From contig NZ_JAOXSR010000008.1 in NCBI RefSeq assembly GCF_026163685.1, positions 1 to 64,000 of the forward strand: a DNA stretch of 64,000 nucleotides, read 5' to 3'. The notes beneath the pieces are model-generated. The model searched no databases. It was not told where the DNA came from and was given only the letters and a program-made list of their open reading frames with translations. This stretch comes from Oerskovia flava. Lineage in GTDB: Bacteria; Actinomycetota; Actinomycetes; Actinomycetales; Cellulomonadaceae. The position numbers and the translations under genes were made by a program. Position 1 is the first letter of the stretch. Each line of letters begins with the position of its first letter. Below are positions 56,041-63,796 of this stretch, piece after piece.

Positions 56041-57074
56041 CACCGGTTCGCCTCCTCGAACGTGGGGGCCGAGACGCGGCCGAGGACGCGGTCGACGCCG
56101 TCGAGGATCCGGTCGAGGTCGGGGACCTGGTGCTGCTCGAGCTTCGCGGGCGGGTACGGGACGTCGTGGCCCGTGACCCGCACCGGAGCGGCCTCGAGGT
56201 GGTGGAAGCAGCGCTCGGTGATCTCGGCGGCGATCTCGGCGCCGACACCGGCCTGGCGCGGGCCCTCGTGCACGACGACGAGCCGGCCGGTGCGCCGCAC
56301 GGACGCCTCGACGGTCGCGTGGTCGACCGGCGACAGCGAGCGCAGGTCGACCACCTCGACCGACACCCCCTCGTCGGCCGCCGCCACGGCGGCGTCGAGC
56401 GCGGTGGGGACGAGCGAACCGAAGGTCACGAGCGTGACGTCCGATCCCGTGGTGAGCACGCGGGCGTCGCCCATGAACGGTGCGGTCGCGAGCTCGGGCC
56501 CGCCCCCGCCGTCGGCTCCCGCGTCCACCTCGCCCTTGAGGTGGTAGCGCCGCTTGGGCTCGAAGAACACCACCGGGTCGTCGCACGCGATCGCCTGGCG
56601 CAGGACCGTGAACGCGTCCTGCGGGGTCGCGACGGTCACGACCCGCAGCCCGGCGGTGTGCACGAAGTACGCCTCGGGCGACTCGGAGTGGTGCTCCGCC
56701 GCGCCGAGCCCGCCGCCGACGGGGATGCGGATCGTCAGGGGCAGCTTCACCGCGCCGTTCGTGCGGGCGTGCATCTTCGCGAGCTGCGAGACGATCTGGT
56801 CGAACGCGACGTAGACGAACCCGTCGAACTGGATCTCCACCACGGGCCGGAAGCCGCGGTACGCCAGCCCGATGGCCGTGCCGAGGATCGCCGACTCCGC
56901 CAGGGGCGTGTCGATGACCCGGCGCGGTCCGAACTCGGCCTGCAGCCCGTCGGTGATCCGGTAGACACCACCGAGCCGGCCGATGTCCTCCCCCATGACG
57001 ACGACCTTGTCGTCGTCGGACAGCGAGCGCCGCAGTCCTGCGTTGAGCGCCTTGCCGAGCGTGAGCGTGGTCAT
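56040..57074 (-). CDS. bkdB: branched-chain 2-oxo acid dehydrogenase E1 beta
   Basis: A 344-residue subunit. Hallmarks: VVVMGEDIGRLGGVYRITDG, DTPLAESAILGTAIGLAYRG, PVVEIQFDGFVYVAFDQIVS, and GGGLGAAEHHSESPEAYF lining the active site. A Gly/Ala-rich insertion (GADGGGGPE) is near residue 185. The ATG at 57074 overlaps the bkdA stop by four bases, as expected for an obligate heterotetramer partner. Confidence 0.94.
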   Translation of the reverse strand: MTTLTLGKALNAGLRRSLSDDDKVVVMGEDIGRLGGVYRITDGLQAEFGPRRVIDTPLAESAILGTAIGLAYRGFRPVVEIQFDGFVYVAFDQIVSQLAKMHARTNGAVKLPLTIRIPVGGGLGAAEHHSESPEAYFVHTAGLRVVTVATPQDAFTVLRQAIACDDPVVFFEPKRRYHLKGEVDAGADGGGGPELATAPFMGDARVLTTGSDVTLVTFGSLVPTALDAAVAAADEGVSVEVVDLRSLSPVDHATVEASVRRTGRLVVVHEGPRQAGVGAEIAAEITERCFHHLEAAPVRVTGHDVPYPPAKLEQHQVPDLDRILDGVDRVLGRVSAPTFEEANR

Positions 57075-58234
57075 CGCTCCTCCGTCCTGGTCGTGGTCTC
57101 GTCGTCGGCTGCGGCGCCGTCGTCGAAGCCCGCGAGGTAGGCCGCGTACGCCGCCCGCTCGCGGTCGATCCCGGTGTGCGGCTCGGCGTACACGTGCTCG
57201 AACACGGTGAGCGCGGGCGGGTCCTCGAGCGCGACGCAGCCTGCGCGGAGCTCGGCCGCGACCCGGTCCGCCGTGGCCCGCACGCGCTCCTCCGCGGCGT
57301 CGTCGAGCACGCCGGTGTCCCGGAGGTAGGTCGCGAAGCGTGCGATCGGGTCGCGCGCGGCCCACGACGCCAGCTCGTCCGCGTCGCGGTAGCGCGTCGG
57401 GTCGTCAGCGGTGGTGTGCGGTCCCATGCGGTACGTCACGGCCTCGATGAACGTCGGCCCGCCGCCCGTGCGGGCACGGTCGAGCGCGGCCCGGGTCACG
57501 GCGAGGACGGCGAGGACGTCGTTGCCGTCCACCCGCACGCCCGGGATGCCGAACCCGGCCGCCCGGTCCACGAGCGGCACGGGCGACTGCAGCGTGACCG
57601 GCTCGGAGATGGCCCACTGGTTGTTCTGGCAGAAGAGCACGACCGGCGCCTGGTACGTCGCCGCGAAGACGAACGCCTCGCTCACGTCGCCCTGGCTCAT
57701 GGCGCCGTCGCCCAGGTAGCCGACGGCGGCCGCGGCCGCGCCGTCGATCTGGATGCCCATGGCGTAGCCGGTCGCGTGCAGGGCCTGCGCGCCGATGATG
57801 ACCTGCGGCGTCGCCATCCCGACGGCGTACGGGTCCCAGCCCGACGCCGTCACCCCCCGCCACACCCGGACGAGGTCGACCAGCGCCACACCCCGCGTGT
57901 ACGCGACGGCGTGCTCGCGGTAGCTGGAGAACACGAAGTCCTCGGGGCGCAGCGCGCGCCCGGACCCGATCTGCGCGGCCTCCTGGCCCAGCAGCGGCGG
58001 CCACAGCGCCAGCTCGCCCTGCCGCTGCAGCGCGGTCGCCTCCGCGTCGATCCGGCGCACGACGACCATGTCCTCGTAGAGGCCCAGGAGGTCGTCCCGG
58101 CTGAGTCCCTCGAGCCAGCGGTCGTGCTCGGCCGCGGCACGGCGGTGGCCGTGCTCGTCGAGGATCTGGACGTCGTCCGCGCGGAGCGCGTGCTCTGTCT
58201 GCGGGGGCCGCAGGGCCTGGTCGCTGGGCGTCAT
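57071..58234 (-). CDS. bkdA: branched-chain 2-oxo acid dehydrogenase E1 alpha
   Basis: A 387-residue TPP-binding subunit. The cofactor motif begins GDGAMSQGDVSEAF (residues 175-188) and ends VVLFCQNNQWAIS near 199-210; SSYREHAVAYTRGV and TYRMGPHTTADDPTRY are also typical. It decarboxylates the 2-oxo acids of Leu, Ile and Val. It is the promoter-proximal gene of the ten-gene operon and diverges from an Lrp/AsnC regulator. GTGAGG lies 5 bases before the ATG. Confidence 0.95.
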   Translation of the reverse strand: MTPSDQALRPPQTEHALRADDVQILDEHGHRRAAAEHDRWLEGLSRDDLLGLYEDMVVVRRIDAEATALQRQGELALWPPLLGQEAAQIGSGRALRPEDFVFSSYREHAVAYTRGVALVDLVRVWRGVTASGWDPYAVGMATPQVIIGAQALHATGYAMGIQIDGAAAAAVGYLGDGAMSQGDVSEAFVFAATYQAPVVLFCQNNQWAISEPVTLQSPVPLVDRAAGFGIPGVRVDGNDVLAVLAVTRAALDRARTGGGPTFIEAVTYRMGPHTTADDPTRYRDADELASWAARDPIARFATYLRDTGVLDDAAEERVRATADRVAAELRAGCVALEDPPALTVFEHVYAEPHTGIDRERAAYAAYLAGFDDGAAADDETTTRTEER

Positions 58235-58330
58235 CGCCTCACCTCACGTCTCTACCGGCCCTCCTCGTCGAGGCCCGATGAGCCGAACGTAACCCCCCGG
58301 CGCACATGGCTCCAGTCCTTGTCGAACGGC

Positions 58331-58363
58331 TGAGCGGACTGCTCATCGACCACCGGTTAGGCT
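58331..58363. promoter_or_regulatory. bkd/lrp divergent control region
   Basis: TGAGC-GGACT-GCTCA (58331-58345) is a perfect inverted repeat of the kind bound by Lrp/AsnC dimers. TAGGCT (58358-58363) is a weak -10 box 7 bases before the regulator GTG, so that message may be leaderless. The 136 bases between start codons hold no other recognised motif. Confidence 0.55.
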
Positions 58364-58370
58364 GATCGGT

Positions 58371-58856
58371 GTGCGCAGCTACGATGCCGTCGACCTCGAT
58401 CTCCTGGCTGCGCTCGCAGACGATCCGCGTGCCACGATCGTCGCGCTCGCCGAGCGTCTGAGGCTGGCCCGCAACACCGTGCACGCGCGGCTGCGACAGC
58501 TCGAGGAGGCCGGGGCGTTCCTCGACTTCGACCGACGCATCAACCCGCACTTCCTCGGCCACCCGCTCACGGCGTTCCTCGAGGTCGAGGTCCACCAGCG
58601 CGAGCTCGGCCAGATCGTCGACTCCCTGCGGCGGATCCCCGAGGTCGTGCAGGCGCACGGGCGCAGCGGGCGCGCCGACCTCCTCGTCGTGGTGGTCTGC
58701 CGCGACACCGACCACCTGCTGCGCATCGACGCGGCCATCCTCGCGATCGACGGCGTGGAGCGCACCGAGACCTCGCTGTCGATGGGCGAGCTCATCCCCT
58801 ACCGGGTCCGGCCCCTGATGGAGCGCATCACCGAGCAGGCCCGCCGCTCGGAGTAA
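58371..58856 (+). CDS. Lrp/AsnC-family regulator of branched-chain amino acid breakdown
   Basis: A 161-residue protein with the N-terminal helix-turn-helix (DLDLLAALADDPRATIVALA, then LARNTVHARLRQLEEAG) and the C-terminal RAM effector domain (AFLEVEVHQRELGQIVDSLR, VVQAHGRSGRADLLVVVVC). RAM domains bind amino acids. Opposite orientation to bkdA suggests a BkdR-type role, sensing a branched-chain amino acid or its oxo acid. The GTG at 58371 is the only start that keeps the helix-turn-helix intact. Confidence 0.92.
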   Translation: MRSYDAVDLDLLAALADDPRATIVALAERLRLARNTVHARLRQLEEAGAFLDFDRRINPHFLGHPLTAFLEVEVHQRELGQIVDSLRRIPEVVQAHGRSGRADLLVVVVCRDTDHLLRIDAAILAIDGVERTETSLSMGELIPYRVRPLMERITEQARRSE

Positions 58857-58893
58857 GCACGCCCTGCCGCGGTCCCGGACGACCGCGCGGCAC

Positions 58894-58913
58894 GATCACC
58901 CTGCGGATCACCC
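58894..58913 (+). promoter_or_regulatory. 12-bp phased GATC repeat upstream of the LuxR-type gene
   Basis: GATCACC-CTGCG-GATCACC puts two GATC cores at 58894 and 58906, exactly 12 bp apart. The same phasing occurs upstream of the 61907 gene and of the sigma-factor gene. 58857-59017 otherwise holds the ribosome site AAAGGA (59002-59007) and nothing else I recognise. Confidence 0.55.
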
Positions 58914-59017
58914 TCTGACGACGCGTCGCTCACCCCTGCGTGGAGTTCGATCGATGCAGAGGTCGACTTCACCCATACCGGGGCGGAGCGGCCGTGCGTC
59001 AGAAAGGACTGTGACTG

Positions 59018-61777
59018 GTGAACGACGCCTTCTGGAATGTCCCGGACCCGCGCCTCGTGTCGACTACCAGGCGGTCTGCGATGCATGACAACGATGACGA
59101 AGCGGCAGGTGGCGCACCTGCCGAGATGCTGCGGCGCGCCGCCACGCTGTTCCCACCCGCACCGCGCCGGCTCCACCGGCGGCGCGGGGTCGAGCACGCA
59201 CTCCGTGCGGGTGCACCGATCACGACGCTCCGGGCCCCGCGCGGCTACGGCGCGACGACGGCGGTCGGCGCCTGGGCGCGTGGTGAGGTGCGGCGCGGGG
59301 CACCCGTCCTGTGGGTGTCGGCCCACGGCGTGCACCCCGCGTCCCCGACCCCCCACCGGACCACCCCGGAGCCCGCCGCACGGGCGCTCGCCACGATGAT
59401 CGACCAGACGATGACCTACGTCGTCGGGGACGCTCGGTCCGTCGCGCCGACGCGCAGCCCGCAGGATCTGGCGGCGTGGCTCGACGACGAGGGCGCGGTC
59501 CTCGTCGTCGACGACCTCGGCCCAGCCACCCGGGGCCTGCTCGACGCCCTCGACGACATCTCGCGGCGTCTGCACCGCGGGCGCGTGGTGGCCATCACCT
59601 CAGCACGCCGTCGGCACGGACTGCTGCGCTCGGACGACCGTCTCGCCCACGACGACCGCACGCACGCCGCTCACCGCGACGGCCCCAGCGCGGTCGAGCT
59701 CACCCTCGACGACCTCGCGGTCACCGCGGAGGAAGCCGTCGAGGCGGCGAAGGTCATGGGCGTCGACCTGGACGACGAGCTCGCCGAGGACCTGACGACG
59801 CACCTCGCAGGTCTTGCCGGCGGTGTCTACGGCGCCGTCGACGACCTCGCCCGGGCGGCGGCCCGCGGGCAAGATGCGACCGAGGACCTGGTCCTGTCGG
59901 CCGTGCAACGGCAGCGCACGAACGCGCTGAAGGGCCTGCCCCGGGACGTGGTGGAGTTCCTGCTGGACGTGTCCGTCGCGGTGGACTTCGACCTCCTCGA
60001 CCTCGTCGCGCTGACGAGCGTCAGCCGCCCCCGCGAACAGCTCGCCCTGCTGCGCGACGTCGGCGCGGTCGACCGTGTCATGCGGGCCGGTGGCGTGGGG
60101 TACGCCCTGCGCCCCCGGTTACGCACCGCGCTGGTCGACGTCGCGCGCCGCCGGTATCCGGGTCGGTTCCGCGACCGGGCGCTCACGGCGGCGACGGCGC
60201 GGGTCGCCCGGGGAGACGCGCGGGGGGCGCTGCAGCTCGAGCTCGAGGCGGGCGACACCGCACGGGTAGACGCGACCGTCTCGCGGACGTGGACCCAGCT
60301 GCTCGACGGGCACGACGACCACGCCCTGGACGCGTTGCGGTCGAAGACGACGCAGGTGCCGCCGACGCACGTCCCCTCGAGCCTCGTGGACCTCCTCGGC
60401 ACCACCCGCGCGCCTCTCGGGCTGGTGGAGAGGCCCACGGATCTCGCGTCCGGTCAGCAGGCCGCCCCCACCGGCGGTGCACCCGACGCCCTGGCGACCT
60501 TCGCGGCGATCACCGGGCTTCGTCGAGCCGCGCGGCGCGAGGACGCTCTCGCGACCGCCCGCGCCTGGTTCGCCACACCGTCGGCAGAGCCCGCCGCAAC
60601 GGCCCTCGTCGCGCTGCAGGCCTCCGTCTCGGCCCTGGAGCACTGGCGGCTCGGGGAGGCGTCGGGCCTCGCGCAGCGCGCCCACCGGGAGGCCCTGAGC
60701 GCGGGCCTGCTGCGACTCGCCGCGGCCGGCGCCGGACTCACCGCGCTCGCGGAGGCACTCGGCGAGGACCTGCGCGGTGCCCGTGCCTGGCTCGACGAGG
60801 CCGAGGCGCTCCCCCGGGCACCACGGTGGTGGCGCTCCGTCGTCGGCGACGTCAAGGGCCTCGTCGACGCTCTCGAGGCGGTCGCCTCCGTCGACCCCGT
60901 GCAGGCGGAGCGCGCAGCGGAATCTGCGGCTGTCCGGGACAGCGCCTGCACCGACCTGTGGTTCGTCGGCCTGCATGTCGAGGCCGGGGCGGGCGTGCTA
61001 TGCGGGCGGCCGATGTCCGCCGTCGACCACTTGCGCTCCTCGCTCGCGCGCCGCGGCCTGGTGCGCCGCCGCGGCGCCTCTCAGGCCCCGGACCTCCGCC
61101 GAACGCCGGTGATCGTCACCGTCGACCTCGTCCGCCTGTACCTGGCGCTGGGGCACGGGACCACCGCCACGACCGTCAAGACGGCCTTGCCACCGGAGTG
61201 CCCGCTGCGGCTGATCCTGCGGGCACGGCTCGCGCTCGCACGCGGTGACGCCGCCGTCGCCCTGCGCAGCGCGACGCCGTTGACGTCGATGGACGCCCTG
61301 CCGGTCGGGCAGCGGACCGAGGCCCACGTCGTGGTCGCCGAGGCGCTGCACGCGAGCGGCGACGAGGAGGGCGCCCGGGCCGAGCTCGCGCGTGGTGCGT
61401 CGTTCGCGCGCCGGCACGGCTCGCTGCTCGCGTTCCGCCGGTCCGCCCCCGCGTCGCTCATTGCCCTGCTCGAGATCGCGGACTCCGCGACCCGCGACCA
61501 CCTCGTCGCGCTCGACCACACGACCGCACCGGCGGCCGACGTCGAGTTCACCCACCTGCCCGAGCGACAGCTCCTCGTGCTCCAGGCGTTGGCGGACGGG
61601 AAGACCGCGCCGGAGATCGCCCAGGCGTTCTTCGTCTCGCACAACACGGTCAAGACGCAGGTCCGCGAGATCTACCGACGGCTCGACGTGCACGACCGCG
61701 CCTCCGCGATCCGCCGCGCTCGTGAGCTCGGCCTCCTCGACCCGATCAACCGTCGGCCGCCGACGTCCCCTCGCTGA
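59018..61777 (+). CDS. large MalT-like LuxR-family regulator with degenerate P-loop
   Basis: A 919-residue STAND-type regulator. The N-terminal NTPase region has APRGYGATT at residues 73-81, where the Walker A lysine is replaced by Ala, but keeps a Walker-B-like AVLVVDDLG (about 160-168). The middle 500 residues are Ala/Arg-rich helical repeats resembling TPR. The C-terminus is a complete LuxR helix-turn-helix (residues about 848-905: LPERQLLVLQALADGKTAPE, FFVSHNTVKTQVREIYRRLD). The GTG at 59018 is used. ATP-dependent switching of the usual kind seems unlikely. Targets are unknown, but phased GATC repeats precede it and its two neighbours. Confidence 0.85.
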   Translation: MNDAFWNVPDPRLVSTTRRSAMHDNDDEAAGGAPAEMLRRAATLFPPAPRRLHRRRGVEHALRAGAPITTLRAPRGYGATTAVGAWARGEVRRGAPVLWVSAHGVHPASPTPHRTTPEPAARALATMIDQTMTYVVGDARSVAPTRSPQDLAAWLDDEGAVLVVDDLGPATRGLLDALDDISRRLHRGRVVAITSARRRHGLLRSDDRLAHDDRTHAAHRDGPSAVELTLDDLAVTAEEAVEAAKVMGVDLDDELAEDLTTHLAGLAGGVYGAVDDLARAAARGQDATEDLVLSAVQRQRTNALKGLPRDVVEFLLDVSVAVDFDLLDLVALTSVSRPREQLALLRDVGAVDRVMRAGGVGYALRPRLRTALVDVARRRYPGRFRDRALTAATARVARGDARGALQLELEAGDTARVDATVSRTWTQLLDGHDDHALDALRSKTTQVPPTHVPSSLVDLLGTTRAPLGLVERPTDLASGQQAAPTGGAPDALATFAAITGLRRAARREDALATARAWFATPSAEPAATALVALQASVSALEHWRLGEASGLAQRAHREALSAGLLRLAAAGAGLTALAEALGEDLRGARAWLDEAEALPRAPRWWRSVVGDVKGLVDALEAVASVDPVQAERAAESAAVRDSACTDLWFVGLHVEAGAGVLCGRPMSAVDHLRSSLARRGLVRRRGASQAPDLRRTPVIVTVDLVRLYLALGHGTTATTVKTALPPECPLRLILRARLALARGDAAVALRSATPLTSMDALPVGQRTEAHVVVAEALHASGDEEGARAELARGASFARRHGSLLAFRRSAPASLIALLEIADSATRDHLVALDHTTAPAADVEFTHLPERQLLVLQALADGKTAPEIAQAFFVSHNTVKTQVREIYRRLDVHDRASAIRRARELGLLDPINRRPPTSPR

Positions 61778-61833
61778 CGGCGCCTTCTCTCACCGGACGG
61801 CCGGGAGCGCATCCCGAGCCGAGGCCTGCGACG

Positions 61834-61852
61834 GGTGATGACGGGGGTGATC
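61834..61852 (+). promoter_or_regulatory. 12-bp phased GAT(C/G) repeat and promoter of the 61907 gene
   Basis: GGTGATG-ACGGG-GGTGATC places GAT cores at 61837 and 61849, 12 bp apart. TATCGT at 61890-61895 is a plausible -10 box 11 bases before the ATG at 61907. 61778-61906 contains no gene. Confidence 0.5.
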
Positions 61853-61906
61853 TGGGCGCGGTTTCTCAGCCGTCACGGCCCACATCCTCTATCGTCTGAA
61901 CCCACG

Positions 61907-62662
61907 ATGACGAGCCTCCCCGATGATGTGAGCGACCTCTGCCGCCGATGGCGCACCAGGTCCTTGGCCGACGGCTGGAACCTCCCGGAGGACTGGGCGG
62001 TGCCGGCCGCCGCGCTGTTCGCCGGCGCGGTCGTGTCCGGGAAGGAGCTCAGCACCCATGCTCGCGCGCTCGGCGCGGCACGTTCCCACTCCGGCGTGGG
62101 GATCGGCGAGTCGCTGCGTGACCTGGCCGCCCTGTTCGAGGAACGCGGAGAGGTCATCCCGACGGACGTGGTCATCGCCTTCGCGCGCGGGTGGGAGCAG
62201 GCGGCGGACCTTCTCGAGCCGGCCGTGGCCCGCGCCGGGATGAGCGGGCTCGACCACGTCGACGAGTTCCGGGCGCAGTGCGAGCGCGTGGGAGAGGGTG
62301 TGCGGCGCGCCCGGTCGGACGGGCGACCCGTGGTCGTCACGGTCGACGGCCGTGCGGGTGTGCTCGGCACGCTGCGCCGTTGGGAGCGGGACGTCTTCCT
62401 CGGTGAAGCCGTCCGCGTCGCGTTCCCGGTCACGTCGCCGACCGGCTACCGCGACGGCGTCGCGCTCGCCCTGTCCTGGACGGCGTCGGCCACGGACGCA
62501 CCCGAGCTGGCCGAGGGGGTGGACCTGCTGAGCGACACGCTCGCCGGGTGGGCTCAGGCACGGCACGGCGTCCTGCGGGACCCGGCACGCATCGTGTGCG
62601 CGTTCGCGCCGCTGGACCACCCGGAGGAGATGCACGCGACGATCGAGCGGTCGCTCCGCTAG
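61907..62662 (+). CDS. hypothetical soluble protein in regulatory cluster
   Basis: A 251-residue cytoplasmic protein I do not recognise. It has no signal peptide or membrane helix. The N-terminal 120 residues are helical (DVSDLCRRWRTRSLADGWNL, IGESLRDLAALFEERGEVIP). The C-terminal half alternates beta and alpha segments (RPVVVTVDGRAGVLGTLRRW, IVCAFAPLDHPEEMHATIER) and might be a degenerate nucleotide-cyclase-like fold, but no catalytic motif is present. The ATG at 61907 is closest to the -10 box; an upstream ATG at 61835 lies inside the phased repeat. Its stop overlaps the convergent sigma gene within CTAG. Confidence 0.7.
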   Translation: MTSLPDDVSDLCRRWRTRSLADGWNLPEDWAVPAAALFAGAVVSGKELSTHARALGAARSHSGVGIGESLRDLAALFEERGEVIPTDVVIAFARGWEQAADLLEPAVARAGMSGLDHVDEFRAQCERVGEGVRRARSDGRPVVVTVDGRAGVLGTLRRWERDVFLGEAVRVAFPVTSPTGYRDGVALALSWTASATDAPELAEGVDLLSDTLAGWAQARHGVLRDPARIVCAFAPLDHPEEMHATIERSLR

Positions 62663-63351
62663 CGGGTCTCGCGGGCTGCCTGACGGTTCCTCGCCACGCG
62701 CTCCATGGTCCGGCGCGAGAGCGCGCGCCGGATCGCCTCGCGGCCGCGGACGAGCAGCGCGGCGACGGCGTTCGTGGAGATGCCGAGCTCCTCGGCGACC
62801 TCCGCGATGGGCCGCCCTTCGCAGGCGGTCATGTAGAGCGCGTAGCGCTGCCGTGGAGAGCACTCCGAGAAGCAGTCGAGGGTCTCGAAGAGCTCGACGA
62901 GCGTCGCGGCCTCCCACGCCGGGTCGTGGGACGAGGGGAGGTCACGCGCCTCGTCGATCACCACGGTGAGCGGCTCACGCCGCCGCGACCGGTCCGTGGC
63001 CACGTTGCGCACCGTGCGCGCGATGTAGGTGCGGGCGTGCTCGCGCGGGCCCTTCCCCTTGCGCAGCAGCGCCAGGATGCGGGTGAACGACTCCGCGGCG
63101 AGGTCGTCCGCGTCCGACGCGTTGCGGGTGAAGCGACGCGCCGCCGCGAGCGCGTACGGGTAGTACCGCCGCCAGACGACGTCGACCGCTTCCGCGTCAC
63201 CCTCGCGCGCCCGGTCGAACAGCTCCACGTCTGTGGGCTCGAGGGGGAGCTCGGCGGGGTCGTGCGTCGCCGAGCCGTCCTGCGGTGCGGTCTCCAGGAC
63301 ACGGTCGGGCGCGCTCCCGGTTGTCGGCGGTGTGCTCGTCGTGAGTGTCAT
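62659..63351 (-). CDS. sigma-70 family RNA polymerase sigma factor (ECF-like)
   Basis: A 230-residue two-domain sigma factor. Region 2 covers residues about 43-97 (FDRAREGDAEAVDVVWRRYY, DADDLAAESFTRILALLRKG) and region 4 about 165-215 (SPRQRYALYMTACEGRPIAE, LGISTNAVAALLVRGREAIR). The N-terminal 40 Thr/Pro-rich residues are extra. The ATG at 63351 follows AAAAAGGGG. No anti-sigma factor is recognisable directly downstream; the unknown 251-residue gene converges on it. Three or more phased GATC motifs lie upstream, as in the LuxR-type gene promoter. Confidence 0.9.
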   Translation of the reverse strand: MTLTTSTPPTTGSAPDRVLETAPQDGSATHDPAELPLEPTDVELFDRAREGDAEAVDVVWRRYYPYALAAARRFTRNASDADDLAAESFTRILALLRKGKGPREHARTYIARTVRNVATDRSRRREPLTVVIDEARDLPSSHDPAWEAATLVELFETLDCFSECSPRQRYALYMTACEGRPIAEVAEELGISTNAVAALLVRGREAIRRALSRRTMERVARNRQAARETR

Positions 63352-63434
63352 GCGGTAGCCCCTTTTTCGTCGACCTGCCGTGGTGCAGGCGTCGGCGACG
63401 CACTGTTGCGTCTTCCCAGGAGATGCCTCAGCAC

Positions 63435-63490
63435 GCGGATCGTGTTGCGGATCACGGTGGTGATCCGGGGGGTGATCCGCAGGGGTGACC
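63435..63490 (-). promoter_or_regulatory. four GATC cores at strict 12-bp phase upstream of the sigma gene
   Basis: GATC occurs at 63438, 63450, 63462 and 63474, each exactly 12 bp apart, as GCGGATC twice and then GGTGATCC twice, followed by GGTGACC at 63484-63490. On the minus strand this reads GATCACC repeats pointing toward the sigma gene. The rest of 63352-63508 contains only the ribosome site AAAAAGGGG. Confidence 0.6.
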
Positions 63491-63508
63491 ACGGGTGAGA
63501 AGGGCCTT

Positions 63509-63796
63509 TCACGCCCCGCCGACGAGCACCAGCAGGACGACGAGCGCGGCTCCCCCGACGACGCCCGCCGCGACCCCGGAGAGCCGGGCGAGAGCCGCGC
63601 GGGGCAGGATGAGCGACCACGAACTCACCGGCGGGCGCACCACCTCGACCGGGCGGTACTGCTCCGCCCGGTCGAAGTCGGTGAAGTCACCCGTCCGGAT
63701 CGCGCGCATCACGACCGGCAGCGGGATCTCACGCGTCTGCGGACCGGTGCCCCAGCTCCACGGGACGATCGGCGGGTGCGCTGGTCGGTCGCTCAT
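63509..63796 (-). CDS. small membrane protein with one C-terminal helix
   Basis: A 95-residue protein. The N-terminal 60 residues are soluble (PIVPWSWGTGPQTREIPLPV, TDFDRAEQYRPVEVVRPPVS) and the C-terminus is one hydrophobic helix (LSGVAAGVVGGAALVVLLVL). The ATG at 63796 is favoured because it overlaps the stop of the upstream gene (ATGA). A tail-anchored cytoplasmic protein upstream of a sigma factor could act on it, but no anti-sigma motif is seen. Function unknown. Confidence 0.7.
   Translation of the reverse strand: MSDRPAHPPIVPWSWGTGPQTREIPLPVVMRAIRTGDFTDFDRAEQYRPVEVVRPPVSSWSLILPRAALARLSGVAAGVVGGAALVVLLVLVGGA

Noticed and set aside
46694-58234. Lipoamide dehydrogenase (E3) or HMG-CoA lyase inside the operon
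   Set aside because: No gene in the operon shows the E3 redox-Cys motif or the DRE-TIM signature; they must be elsewhere or be replaced.
61907-62662. GGDEF-type diguanylate cyclase for the 251-residue protein
   Set aside because: A weak resemblance near SGLDHVDEFRAQCERV is seen, but no GGDEF active-site motif or metal ligands follow, so I left it as hypothetical.
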